From positions 4,836,001 to 4,900,000 of the forward strand of contig JAUTDP010000001.1 in NCBI GenBank assembly GCA_033439795.1: a stretch of 64,000 nucleotides of DNA, in the 5' to 3' direction. This DNA is from Sordaria brevicollis (taxonomy: Eukaryota; Ascomycota; Sordariomycetes; Sordariales; Sordariaceae). A model generated the notes under the pieces. The model was not told the DNA's origin and did not search any database. It saw nothing but the letters and a program-made list of their open reading frames with translations. Shown one piece after another: positions 27,101-37,847 of the stretch. The translations under genes and the position numbers were made by a program. The number at the start of each line of letters is the position of its first letter. The stretch's first letter is position 1.

Positions 27101-27599
27101 ACTTGGGGCAATCATCTGGTCCAAACGACACCGGAGCTTGAACATAGAGGTAGTGCTTGAAGTCCTTGACATGGAGGAGAACAGAGTTTCCATTATCGGT
27201 AACACCAAACAGCTTGATGGTTGCTTGGCCGCCATGGAGGAATCCCTCCTCAGCCTCGATGGACTGAAAGCAAAGACTATCTGTGGCGGGATTGTAGGTC
27301 TCTGGTAGTGGCGGGCGTTCCCAAGCTTGGTCCTTTTCCGAGTTGCTCTGTTTTAGGTCGGAAATGTCCTGGCTCATGCGTTCCAGTACCTCACTCTCGA
27401 AGGCGCTCTTGGGTTGGGTAGAGGGTATCCTGCCCTTGCCGTCATTCTTGAAGGTTCGGAAGCGTGAAGAGGCAGGGACATCATCGAGGCGTCTCTTCTT
27501 GCTTGAATCTAATGAAGCATCGGGAAGGTTGTGAATGTTGCTGCGGGCGCTTGATGCCTCGCCGAACGCACGCTTCTGGGGCAACGCTGAGGGAGCCAT
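24169..27599 (-). CDS. POL3: DNA polymerase delta catalytic subunit
   Basis: B-family replicative polymerase with 3'-5' proofreading, lagging-strand synthesis, nuclear. Exons on the minus strand are 27599-26832, 26778-24974 and 24910-24169, giving 1104 residues, the usual Pol3 length. Exonuclease motifs are clear: [18 protein letters not shown] (Exo I), [12 protein letters not shown] (Exo II) and [14 protein letters not shown] (Exo III). Polymerase motifs are [18 protein letters not shown] (A), [14 protein letters not shown] (B) and [13 protein letters not shown] (C). The C-terminus has paired Cys modules (CMGCKK...C and [19 protein letters not shown]), corresponding to CysA and the Fe-S-binding CysB that contacts the B-subunit. 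All key residues look intact. It is divergent from the Gln-rich gene at 28405 across an 805-nt shared promoter region. Identification is secure. Confidence 0.97.
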
Positions 27600-28404
27600 T
27601 CTGCTGGTTCTTTCGGAAGTCGAGTGCTTGTGGTAGAGGCCGGCTACCGGTTGAAATTTCACAAGGACAAAACTTTCGGGGTATGAGGTTGTCGTTCGTG
27701 TCGTGGGGAGAATGCTGTCGACTCGAAAAGAGGAGCAAAAAAGAGCAATGATGACAGCAAGCTGAACAGACCTGGTTGAAAAGAGGGGAATAGAATGTGA
27801 ATTGTAAATGGGACGAAATGGGAATCGCGACTGTACGCGACGAATGTCTTTGTTACGTGACAAGCATCCACTTTTACAGCGCGCCGTTAATTACCTGTAA
27901 CTGCACCTCTTTAACCCCTGCACGTAGAGCAAAGTGCCTGTGCTTTTGCGTTACCGCCGCTCGAAGCACTGCTTGCGAAATATCAGCGTTTTCTCACTTT
28001 CGAAATGTCGGAGTGTTACTCTACCAGTATTTTCAACACAGGTCCATATAAGGCAACTTTTAGGTCTTGGTTGAGATTGAGAAAGGACATTGAGTTGCTA
28101 TAACCGAAGCACGTGAACTCGCGCCATACCCTAACCCTGTCATCCCTCCACTTGACGATTATCGCGATGCAGCGACCGGGGTATGCCCCGCGTCTTCTCT
28201 CTTAGCACTTACAACTTCTTCAAGAAGTTGCATAACCTTACATCACTTCTCAGTCTCCCTCCAAGTTTCAGGCAACGCAGTCGAACTATTTCTTACGGAG
28301 CTTGAATACACTTCACATTGACAAAAAACCTGTTGATCAAAATACTATCCAAACCTTCCAACACCACATACCATCACGCCCTGCTGAACCTCAAAACCAA
28401 ACAA
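27600..28404. other. Divergent promoter region
   Basis: 805 nt between the polymerase delta start and the Gln-rich protein start, so it must serve both. A CACGTG palindrome occurs at about 28111. I found no clear ACGCGT cell-cycle box. No gene of its own. Confidence 0.55.
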
Positions 28405-28567
28405 ATGGCCGACCGTCGTCCCGGCCCCAACTTCAAACCCGCTGCTCCTTCACGCCCTGCGCATCCACCATCACATCACACCGGGCTCTCTTCTGCCGGA
28501 GCAGGAACAGGACGAACAGGAGCGAGAGCCGGAGCATCAGTCCGCCGCAACTTATTCCAACAGCAGC

Positions 28568-28617
<50 letters not shown>

Positions 28618-29632
28618 CCCGAACCAACCCGACAACCCACTGCTGCCCCTGCTCCAGATTCTCAACAGTCTCAGGGACACCATTCACAATCTTCTCAGTC
28701 TCAAACCTATCAACCAAATTACCAACAAACGTACCAATCGCAATACCAATACCAACAACCACAAGCGTTTTACCTCACTCAAACCCACCAACCCTATTCC
28801 TACTCCCACTCATCACACCCTCCCCAAGACCCGTCCTCCCTCCTCCCCCTCTTCCAACAACAATACCACCAACTCCCACCCAATTACGAACAAGAAGGAG
28901 ACTCCGATACCAAAATGGCCAACCCTTCTTCTTCACAATCAAATCCTCATCACCACTCCTCCTCCTCCCAACCAGATCCTCGCGCTCTTCCTGAGATTAC
29001 AGACCCGGACGAGGAGATAGTAATCCGCGACAAAGAAACGGGCGAAATCGACTTGGGAAACGACCCCCCCACGCCTCCGTACGACGAAGATACGGAGGCG
29101 ATGATGGAGGCTAGGATGGAGCAGCAGCAGGAACGAGAGAGGTTGGCGGAGGCAGTGAGGGAGTGGTTGACGGAGCATGAGGCGGATGGTGGTGGTGAGA
29201 TGGAGGGTGGGGGAAGAGGAGGTGCTGGTGGTGGGGGAGGAGGGATGGGGGGTGGGATGGATACTGAAGGTATGTTCTCCCTATCGAGACTGACGGGTGA
29301 GGTTATGGGTGACTAACTGAACATATAGAACTCCTAGAGGCAGTCAAAGCAAGTCTCAAGGCCAAGGTGGCGGCGTTATCTGAGGATAACTGGATGTTTG
29401 AAAAGGAAGAGGTATTGCATCTTCACTAATTGGGAAGGGAGAAAGATGATTGAGTAACGATCGGCAGGCATCACGAAAAAAAGACCGGGTTGCATTAAAA
29501 TGGTATCACGGCGGTTTGGAGTTTGGGTATGACTTCCCCTCGAATACATTCTTCCAGCACTTCACTTCATACTCCCCTTTGAGACTTCTCTTTCTTTCCT
29601 CCTTTTGGCTTCTCGCATTACCTTTAGCATAA
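28405..29632 (+). CDS. Gln/Pro-rich protein of unknown function
   Basis: Not recognised. Exons 28405-29269, 29329-29411 and 29468-29632 give about 370 residues. The first two junctions are good (GTATGT donor with ATATAG acceptor; GTATTG donor with GGCAG acceptor). The last exon may be interrupted by another intron at GTATGA near 29527, so the C-terminus is uncertain. The N-terminal half is low complexity: a 20-residue polyglutamine tract (52-71), then Gln/Ser/Tyr/Pro-rich sequence. The acidic middle part (PEITDPDEEIVIRDKETGEI) is followed by a charged, Gly-rich linker. The C-terminal segment LLEAVKASLKAKVAALSEDN then WMFEKEE is helical and looks like the conserved core. The start at MADRRPGPNF has context ACAAATGG. 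It converges with GET4, 137 nt apart. Nuclear or regulatory function would be a guess. Confidence 0.68.
28558..28617 (+). repeat. CAA/CAG microsatellite coding polyglutamine
   Basis: Twenty consecutive Gln codons: CAA, two CAG, then CAA repeated to the end. The near-perfect CAA run suggests replication-slippage length variation between strains. Confidence 0.9.
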
Positions 29633-29769
29633 CCAGCGCATACCCCCCTGTATTGCTCTTTTCCCCAGCAGACTCTGGAAAAGACAGACATACCTAGCAT
29701 GAAGCGAAGATGAACCCTAATGTCTGTCCTTGATTGCCCTTTACCGTCTCGTCACGCTCCTCTGTGCCC

Positions 29770-30854
29770 TCAATCCAGTCCTTCAGCCGTAGGCGCCGCC
29801 TCCACCCTCCTCGCAGGTGGCCTTCCACCGGCACCTGCACCACCACCGCCGCCACCGAACAAGCTACCCATCATATCCAGCAACGGGTTCGACTGCCTCG
29901 GCCTCTGAATACCAAAGTACATCTCGGCAATCATGTCCAGGGCGCCATCCCACGCGCCACCCAACTCGGCCAGGTTGCTCGCATATTTAGTCTTCAGCTG
30001 CCTGAACAAATCCGGCGTTCCCTTCTGCACAGCCAACAGCAACAAGCCCAAGAAGTTCAACAGGGGCAGGCTCGGGAAGATGCGGATGTCGCTGCCATGA
30101 GCACTCTCCACATTCTGCACGCCGAGCGACGTATTATCGGCCGTAAGCGCCGACACAAAGGCGCGGTATGAGGCGTTGGCCGCGCGGACGTTAGCCAGCA
30201 GCAGATACGGCAAGACGGCGCGGGCGGCGAAGAGGGCGGCCGTGTGCGGTTGCTCGCTGTCCTTGTACCACTCGTACTCCATGCGCGTCAGAACCTCGGC
30301 CGACTCCTTGGTTCCCAGGACCAGATGCTTCTCGGCCTCGTCCGTCTCGTGGTTCTCGGCCGCGAGGGTGCCGACGACGTGGTGCAATTCGGGGTCGCCG
30401 GCGGGGTAGTCGCCGAACTTTCGTGACCAGCTGTTTTTGATCCTACATTAGCCTCTCTCCTCTCTTTCACAGCCCGGATTGCAAAGGGCACTTACTCAAA
30501 AACCTCCTTCACAAACTTCTTCCTCGTCGGCTCCTCGGGCCCAAACAGCCTCAAGCACGTCAATAATCTGCCCCTCGACGTCGCATCTGGCTTGACCTTC
30601 CCCTGCTTGTACACGTCCACCAGCAAGATGGCAAGATCTCCTCCCGCGCCGCCCGCTCCGGCTTTCAGCAGGGCCTGCGACACGCTGGACAAAATATCGA
30701 TGGCGGCAGGCCAGTTCTCGGCCTTTGTGTATCGCGCCGCGACCAGCCTCGTCTCCTGTCCGGCTTCGTACTGCTCTTCGAATTGCCCCTCGGCGATGCG
30801 CTTCTGGAGGCGCGCGATGATCTTTTGAATCTTGGCGTCTTGTTTTGAGGCCAT
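29770..30854 (-). CDS. get4: GET4, tail-anchored protein insertion factor
   Basis: Get4 is an alpha-solenoid protein that, with Get5, hands tail-anchored membrane proteins from Sgt2 to Get3 for insertion into the ER. Minus-strand exons 30854-30496 and 30442-29770 give 343 residues, typical length. The N-terminus MASKQDAKIQKIIARLQKRI begins the helical-repeat array. Family-like segments include EQYEAGQETRLVAARYTKAE (about 23-42), ALLKAGAGGAGGDLAILLVD and, after the intron, DPELHHVVGTLAAE, EYEWYKDSEQPHTAALFAAR and RAVLPYLLLANVRAAN. The tail ends in a Gly-rich segment (FGGGGGGAGAGG) that may be flexible. The donor GTAAGT and acceptor TGTAG keep the frame. It is followed closely by the convergent Gln-rich gene; the copia element sits 502 nt upstream of its start codon. 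Confidence 0.92.
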
Positions 30855-31351
30855 GGTCGCTGTTTGTTGGTGTGGTTTGCGACTCTGATAGTTCGGTCGG
30901 TGACGGGCGAGGGGTTCGTGATGATGCTTCTTCCCCTGATGTCGTTGTGGGTTCTCCTTTCGTCGATAACGGCTCGCGCGTTGAACAAAGTAGGCCACAG
31001 GTTTCTCGTTGTATAAAGTGTCGAAATTATATCAATCGCGACTCGAATGTCGTCGCAATCCGTCGGTGGTGATGGTATTAGTTGGTCGTTTAGAAGAATT
31101 GGATGTTGGTGAAATGGAATTCGCGACGATCCGGGAGCAGAGTGCAGACAGCTCACTCACAGGCACAGCATGGAAAGAACCCCACCGACAAGCATCACAG
31201 CTCATTGCGTTGCGCCCGCCCCGCATGGAAGATGGAAGGGAAAGGATGATGTCGGAAGTGGGGCACGTCTATAAGGTGGGGTATACAGCTCACCGGCAGG
31301 CAAAGGTTCAAGAACTCGGCCAAAGAAGCAAGCGCAGCTGGAAAGAACCCC
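30855..31351. other. GET4 upstream region up to the retrotransposon
   Basis: About 500 nt of normal-composition sequence between the GET4 start codon and the copia target duplication. It must hold the GET4 promoter. No gene seen. Confidence 0.55.
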
Positions 31352-31356
31352 AATTT
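31352..31356 (+). repeat. Candidate 5-bp target site duplication, left
   Basis: AATTT directly before the 5' LTR. It pairs with AGTTT at 36979-36983, one transition apart. Confidence 0.5.
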
Positions 31357-31545
31357 TGTCAAATTAGAGGGTAGACTCGACCAGTAGAAACAGGCTTACG
31401 TAAGGCGCCCCAGCCACCAGATTCTGGCTGCAGACCTTCCTAATAGTTTGGGCACCCCCAACTCGGGTTCCACAAAACTCTTCTAAATATATACATTAAT
31501 TTTTAACCCTCAATTACAATATCCACTTTACTATACAATCTAACA
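31357..31545 (+). repeat. 5' LTR of the copia element
   Basis: 189 nt, TGTCAAATTAGAGG... to ...CAATCTAACA. Aligned by eye to the 3' LTR it differs by 19 transitions and one T indel. Its outer (first) half keeps the ancestral C and G bases; its inner half shows a few C-to-T changes. Confidence 0.92.
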
Positions 31546-34129
31546 ATTAACAATCTAATTTACAATCTCCGCGCTACAAAAACTTTAATTATACTAATTA
31601 CAACTATTATTACTATTATTACTATAACCTATTACGTTATTAACTATATCCCAATTAATCGATAAGGAAATCGTCGCCAAATAAATTTACTTAAATTCTA
31701 TAAATAAATTCAAAGAGTAGAACGATAAATTTATAACCTATATTAAGGTCCTAAACCTTATTAATTATATATTAAGGGTATAATTAATTCCCCTTAAGCC
31801 TATAAAATTAATTATTATAAATTATACTATTAAATCGTCCGCCCGCTACTATATTAAAAAAATTAAAAAAACCCTTAACGATTTTAAAAATAATACCCTT
31901 ACTATATTAATCCCTCCTTATAATATCGATAATATCCTTATAAGCGTAGAACTCACCGAAAAATCCCTAAAAAAATAGATTAATAACGCTACTATTAAAT
32001 TTATTAATTTTATTATCGCAAGGTTATAAAAATATAATTACAATATTAATATATTCAATTACCGGTTTAAAAAATACAAAACCTTTTCGAAATACTACGC
32101 TATATTTATTAAATAAATACGTAAAACCGTTTACTAAAATTATAAATCCAATTACCTCCAGAATAACGAAAATTTCCCCCAATAATACTCTACCCTTATT
32201 AAAGGGCTATAATACTATCCCGAATAAACCTTTATCGATATTTATAAAGCTTATTATAATTATATTAATAAACCCCTTATAATAAAGCCTAAAATAGGAA
32301 TAATTAAATAAATCGACGGTTAAAAAACTATTATAATTAAAACCTAATTCTACGCAATCCCTAAATCCTTATTAATTACCGCCTAATTCTATAACCTTAT
32401 TAAATATTTATACCCTATTCGACCGGGCTAAGCCTCTAACGCCTTACGTTAATACCGCTTATAAATTATTAATAATATTTTCGATTTCCGTATTTTATCC
32501 GGGGATTTCCGTATTAAAGGCTTCAACAATAAAATACCTATAATTATATAAATTAAATCTAATTATAAAAATATTCGTAGGGCGTCCTTTAAAATTAGAA
32601 GCGATACCTTTAATAAATTAAAAAATATTAATATTAAAATAAAGGACGTTCAACTTAATAAACCCTAATGTAATTAATATAAAAGGAAGTACGTAATATA
32701 AATTAAAAATTCTAAGTGAAATAGAAATTTATTATCGTTATTTCGTTATAAAATTTACGAAGAGGGTACGTATATTACTAAATACTATTAATATTTCTTT
32801 CTTAATAAGGCCCTAAACCCTCGTTAAAAGCCCAACCCTAAAATATAAATTCGGGTAATTAAAAACCTCAATAACAATCCAAAATTTAAAAGGGAAGTCG
32901 AAATTTAAAGAAGGGAAATAATTAAATAATTAATAAATCCTATCCCTAATATTAATAATTAATTTCAAAATAATTAACTCTTTAATAAAAATATTACTAT
33001 AAACCTTATTCTTATCCCTATTTAAATTTATAAAACTATTATAATATAAATAATATTCTAAATGGAAGAAGGAAATTCTAATATTTACCCGTTTAAAAAT
33101 TACGCTCTCCTTAATTTTAATAATTCTTTATACATATTTAACGAAATTACGTATTTTTTCAATTTTTATTATATACCCTATAATAATAATTTATAGGCTA
33201 AAGATTTACGTATTATAATTTAAAATTATAAGGAGGTTAATTTTATTATTAATAAAAAAAACGGGCCTAAGAAATTATATCTCTACGATATAACTTTTTA
33301 CCCTAATTTTATAATTAATTTTATTTCCTTATATTTATTACGTAAATAAAATTTTTTCTAGGATTATAAATTATTTAATAATTACCTTCGTAATATAAAT
33401 TAATTACTCTTTTACTATTTTAAAACCCGTTACCGCTAAATTCTATTTAAAGAATTTCCCTATTTATTTATTCGGGCGAATTTCTACACCCGTAAAAATA
33501 TAATTAATTCTTATATAAACTATAAATATTATTATAAAAACCTCCTTACTTAATATTTTAAATTAAAATACCCTAATCCCTAAATATTATCCCACCTCTA
33601 TAATATATTAGGAATTAAAATCCTATTTAAAAATAAAAAAGAAGAGGACGAAGAAAACCTTAAAACCGAATAATATAATACTTATACCCAAATAAAAATT
33701 AAATAATAAATTAAACGAAAATTTAAAAATAAAAGGTATAAAGTTAGAGAATATTTCGCTATAAACTTTCTTAATTATAAAGAAAATTACCGAAATTATA
33801 TTAATACTATATTCATTATTTATAAATTTACTAAATATATTTAAAAATATTTCCTCTATAATTAATTTATTATTATAATCGTAACCTATTTAAACGACTT
33901 CTTTACTCTCTTCAAAATACAATTTAACGTTATAATACGAATATTAAAATATAATAACGAAATTATAAAATTATAATTACTCCTAAACTTATTAATATAA
34001 TATAATATAATTATAAAACCCTCTACCCCGTATACCTAAATATAAAACGGAAGTATAAAGCGCTCGAAAAATATAATTAAAGATAAAACGCGCGCTATAA
34101 ATTTAAATACTCGTTTTCCTAAAAATCTT

Positions 34130-34580
34130 TAACCGGAAATCGTTTTTATAATAATATATTTTAATAATCGGTCCCCTAAATACTTCTACGATTAGAAATT
34201 TCCCTATAAAAAATTCTATACGGCTATTATTAAGAAAATTAATAATAGTAATAATAAAATCACCCCCTATAAATTTAATATCTCCCACCTTCGAATTTAT
34301 AATTATAAAATATTCGTAATAATTATTACCGCTAAGAATAAATAAAATAAACTTTAAAAAATAAACCCTAAAACGTAAATTAAATATTTAATTAATTATA
34401 TTTCTATAATTATTTACCGAATTTAAAACCTTATTATTAACGAAATTATTAATACCCGCGACGTTATTTTTAATAAATATACCCTCTTTATTAATAAAAT
34501 AAAGAAAAAAGCCGAATCCTTAAAATTTACCTCAAAAGAATTTACCGCCTTATTAAAAAAATACACCGCTAAAGAATAAT
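34130..34580 (+). pseudogene. Copia integrase C-terminal region, decayed
   Basis: In one plus-strand frame I read YLLNRSPLKYLR, then ISHLRIYNYKIFV, then YLINYISIIIYRI*N and NTRDVIFNKYTLF. These match the copia pattern of a LR-Y-G-C segment, a GYLVGY-type box and a tRDV-F-DE segment. Gly and Cys at the box have become Asn and Tyr, and Trp has become stop, all by G-to-A. The part upstream (33.3-34.1 kb) should hold the catalytic core but is too decayed for me to place its acidic residues. Confidence 0.75.
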
Positions 34581-35464
34581 TATTAAATAACTAATCTCCC
34601 TTCGATTTTATAACTAACCGTACCAATATAAAAAATATAAATACTTATAACCTTTTAAATTCTCTCTCTCTCAACCCAATTTAAAAAAGGGAAATAATAA
34701 TTATTAGGGAAATATAAACCGAAAAAGCAATTATTAAAGAAATAAAGATTAACGTACCGCTTCCAAACCCCCTTAATAAAATTATAAACCTAAAGGAGGA
34801 CCGAATAACTATTAATTACCTCGTTAATTACGACTATTTAATATTACTAAATATACTACTACTAATTTCCTTTTTTATAAAGGTATTTACTATAAATCGT
34901 ATTAAATACGCTAAAAAGGAATTATTAAAAGGTTTCGAACCCTAAAAGGTAATATTTAACGCCGGACGTCTTTACTAATTTATAACTATAATGTATAGGA
35001 AGAAAATTATTAAAATAGAGCTATAACGCTCTATACGCAAAGAAAGGGTAATTATTAAAAATATAATCGAATCCCTAATCGCTATTAATAAATTCTAAAG
35101 CCTTTATTATTATTAATTACCGCTAATACCTCGTAATTATAAGGATTTTAATAAATATCCCTTAGGCGACCTCTTTAAGTAAACCGAATAAATTCACTTC
35201 GAAAATTATAAATAAATAAAAACTTAAATAAAAATAAACTATAATAAACCTAAAATTAAGGGTAAACAAATCCTTAATTATATATAAGTATATATTTATA
35301 AATACTTTAAAAATAACTACCTTAATAAAGTTAAAACTTATTTAATTATATATAAAAACTAATAAATAAGGATTACAAAATAAGAAACCTATACCTCCAC
35401 TTTAATAAAAAAGTCCTTCCACACCTTTATAATTATAACTTTACGCTTTAACCTTAAATTTATT

Positions 35465-35760
35465 CAATAGGACGTAATTAACGCCTTTGTAAACGCAATA
35501 ATAAATAAAGAAATTTATATACGTATACCGCCAAATTATTATATTTAAAAGAAAGTATTCAAAATCCTCAAAGCACTATATAATCTTCGTCGTTCTCTAC
35601 TACTATAATAACGAAAGCTTATAAGGATATTTAAAGCTATAAAGTTCTATACAATCCCTAAAAATCCTTATATTTTAATTAACAATAGTATTTTAATCTT
35701 CTATTACATTAATAATATTATCTTCTATTACTACCCTACTAAAAAGGAAATTACCTAATA
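35465..35760 (+). pseudogene. Copia reverse transcriptase core, decayed
   Basis: One frame reads Q*DVINAFVNAIINKEIYIRIPP, then KVFKILKALYNLRRS. Copia polymerases have QxDVxxAFLxxxLxEEIYMxxPPG and LxKALYGLRQSP here. At 35702-35722 the frame gives YYINNII where the active-site box YVDDI is expected: both catalytic Asp codons now read AAT. Stops replace Trp codons. The enzyme cannot be active. Confidence 0.85.
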
Positions 35761-36299
35761 ATATATAAAGACTCTATAATTTTAATATAATTTAATTAGA
35801 GGAAAGGAACTATAATAATTCCTAAATATTAAGGTAATCCGTAATCGCAAAGCCTATAAAATTTAATTATCCTAATAATTATACTTTTCAAAAATTTATA
35901 AGCTTATTAATAATAAACGTACTATTTAAATCCTAATAAATAATATCGAATTAATATTTTATAATTATAAAACTATTAATTAATTTATTTATCAATACTA
36001 AATTAAAATCGGGTCTATATTCTACGCCGCTATTATTACTAAACTAAATATTACTTTTATAATTAATCGACTTATTAAATATAATTATAACCTAAAATTA
36101 AAATATTATAAAACTATAAATAAAGTACTATATTACCTCTTTACTACCGTAAACCTAACTTTATATTATAGAGGAAATATTAAACTTTAATTTACTTTTA
36201 ACGCTTCCTTTATTAATAATTCCATTAACCGCAAAAACTCCCAAAGTTTTATAATAAAATTATATAATAGATTTATCTATTAGGGAGTTTTTAAATAAT

Positions 36300-36480
36300 T
36301 AATAATAATTACCTCTATAACCGAAATAAAATTCGTAACCCTCTCCAACGTCGCTAAAGAAGTATTATATATTATAAAGCTATTTAGAAGTCTTATACTA
36401 AAATTCTCTAACCCTACCCTAATTCTCGAATATAATAATATTTAAATACTTAAAATCCTAAATATAGAAGCATTAAAACT
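36300..36480 (+). pseudogene. Copia RNase H region, decayed
   Basis: Downstream of the polymerase core one frame reads IKFVTLSNVAKEVLY. This resembles the TExEYxALSxAxKExxWL motif of copia RNase H, with the acidic and aromatic positions mutated. It lies in the expected order and just before the purine tract and 3' LTR. Confidence 0.6.
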
Positions 36481-36788
36481 AATAACCAAATTCCACTATA
36501 TCGATATTTACCAATACTAATTAAGGTAAAAGGTACAAATAAGGATAATTAAAGTATAGTATTTCGAAACGTTAAAAATACCCGTAGACGGTATAATTAA
36601 AATATTAACCGTAAAGAAATATTAAGAATTTAGGAAATTAATAGAGATAAATTCTATATAAAATAAGGAAAGTTATTAACGGGTAGAATACCCAAGGATT
36701 AAAGAAATAAATAAGGAGGAGTAATTAATCTTATATAAATAGTTTTAGATTTATCCATTTTAAGAAATAAATTACATTTGGGGAGGTA

Positions 36789-36978
36789 TATTAAATTAAA
36801 GGGTAAACTCGATTAATAGAAATAGGCTTACGTAAGGCGCCCCAGCCACTAAATTCTAATTGCAAACCTTCCTAATAGTCTGGGCACCCCCAACTCGGGT
36901 TCCACAAAACTCTTCTAAATACACACATCAATTTTTTAACCCTCAATTATAATATCCACTTTACTATACAATCTAACA
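36789..36978 (+). repeat. 3' LTR of the copia element
   Basis: 190 nt. In its inner (first) about 80 nt it carries 14 C-to-T or G-to-A changes relative to the 5' LTR. Its outer part is nearly clean, retaining ACACACATC where the 5' copy has ATATACATT. It ends CAATCTAACA. Confidence 0.92.
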
Positions 36979-36983
36979 AGTTT
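36979..36983 (+). repeat. Candidate 5-bp target site duplication, right
   Basis: AGTTT directly after the 3' LTR, one transition different from the left copy. Confidence 0.5.
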
Positions 36984-37072
36984 CCCCCTTTTTCCTTTGT
37001 TTGTATTGCGCTCTCCGCAGCTGCAATAAACATTATGGCAGAGTTTCTGTAAATCGGGCCGAAAAGATTGGC

Positions 37073-37077
37073 AAAAA
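37073..37077 (-). terminator. Pol III terminator of tRNA-Val
   Basis: Five consecutive T on the minus strand, four nt past the tRNA 3' end. A second T4 run follows at 37062-37065. Confidence 0.75.
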
Positions 37078-37081
37078 GCAA

Positions 37082-37154
37082 TGCTCGAACCAGGTTTCGA
37101 ACCTGGGACCTTTCGCGTGTGAGGCGAACGTGATAACCACTACACTATTCGAGC
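37082..37154 (-). tRNA. tRNA-Val (anticodon CAC)
   Basis: 73 nt including the discriminator A, no intron. The acceptor stem GCTCGAA pairs with TTCGAGC. The D-arm is GTGTAGTGGTTATCAC, the anticodon stem TTCGC/GCGAA with loop CTCACAC places CAC at positions 34-36, and the T-arm is CCAGG-TTCGAAA-CCTGG. All four stems pair fully by eye. The internal A and B boxes are normal and a T-run terminator follows. The gene is not mutated although a RIP-mutated retrotransposon begins only 103 nt beyond its 3' end. Confidence 0.97.
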
Positions 37155-37847
37155 TTCAGTTATTGTTGGAGAAGTGGCGGCGACCATGTAGTTATAATGC
37201 TCAGTAGAGACCATGTTATTTTGTTACCTTTACGCTCCTGTTCTTGTCATCTTCGACATCATCTCCGTTGTACTCTTGTCTTGTACAACAGCCAAGAGAG
37301 TAGCTAGGAACTACGTAACGTTTAAAAAGTCATCATGCAGGTTTGCCAAAAGATCGTGAATCATACTTTGTTCATTTTACGGCGGTTGCCTCCAAAAATA
37401 TCATATTGCTTATCACTGCTCTCAGATTCTGACTCTCTTCCTTCAGGTGAATATTTTACTTTTTGGTAACCTCGGCATCCACGTATGTAAAGCTACTCAT
37501 TACTTGCTGTGACCTAAGGAGGTATGTCACATTGAAGATGACCTAGGCAACCATTACTCCCCCTTTCCCGAGTCAGAAGAACCTCGCTATGCAAACCAAC
37601 AACTCTGCCAGAACGTCTCACAAACGTGGTGAACAAATAAAGCCGCTAGCTACTGGGCCGAATAGCAACAATCATCGATATTTCTCACCAAACCATGACA
37701 TCCGGCCTAAGCTCTCCATCGTATTGTTTGAAGTGGACCTTGATGATTGTATTCACTCCAGAAATGCTAGCAATGCCTTTGGGCTCTCGTGTCACTCCCA
37801 TCATATCTCCGTTTGACATTTGACGTTCGACGCTACGTCCAGCCCTG
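37155..37847. other. Intergenic between tRNA-Val and the UIM-protein gene
   Basis: 693 nt of normal composition, probably containing the 3' UTR of the minus-strand gene and upstream flank of the tRNA. No further gene seen. Confidence 0.55.

Larger units (their letters stand above)
31357..36978 (+). mobile_element. Ty1/copia LTR retrotransposon, complete length, RIP-inactivated
   Basis: A 5622-nt element bounded by 189/190-nt direct LTRs that begin TG (TA in the mutated copy) and end CA. The flanks carry AATTT (31352-31356) and AGTTT (36979-36983), which are a 5-bp target duplication if one G-to-A change is allowed. A purine tract GGGGAGG precedes the 3' LTR. The interior is extremely AT-rich with stops in every frame. 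Decayed protein similarity is still readable on the plus strand in the order integrase, reverse transcriptase, RNase H, which defines Ty1/copia and excludes gypsy. Changes from expected residues are G-to-A or C-to-T, the RIP signature. The gag/protease part (31.6-33.3 kb) could not be read. It sits between GET4 and a tRNA-Val gene. Confidence 0.93.

Noticed and set aside
31357..36978. Alternative reading as a gypsy element or a LINE (Tad-like)
   Set aside because: LTRs are present, and integrase-like sequence lies upstream of reverse transcriptase, which fits copia only.
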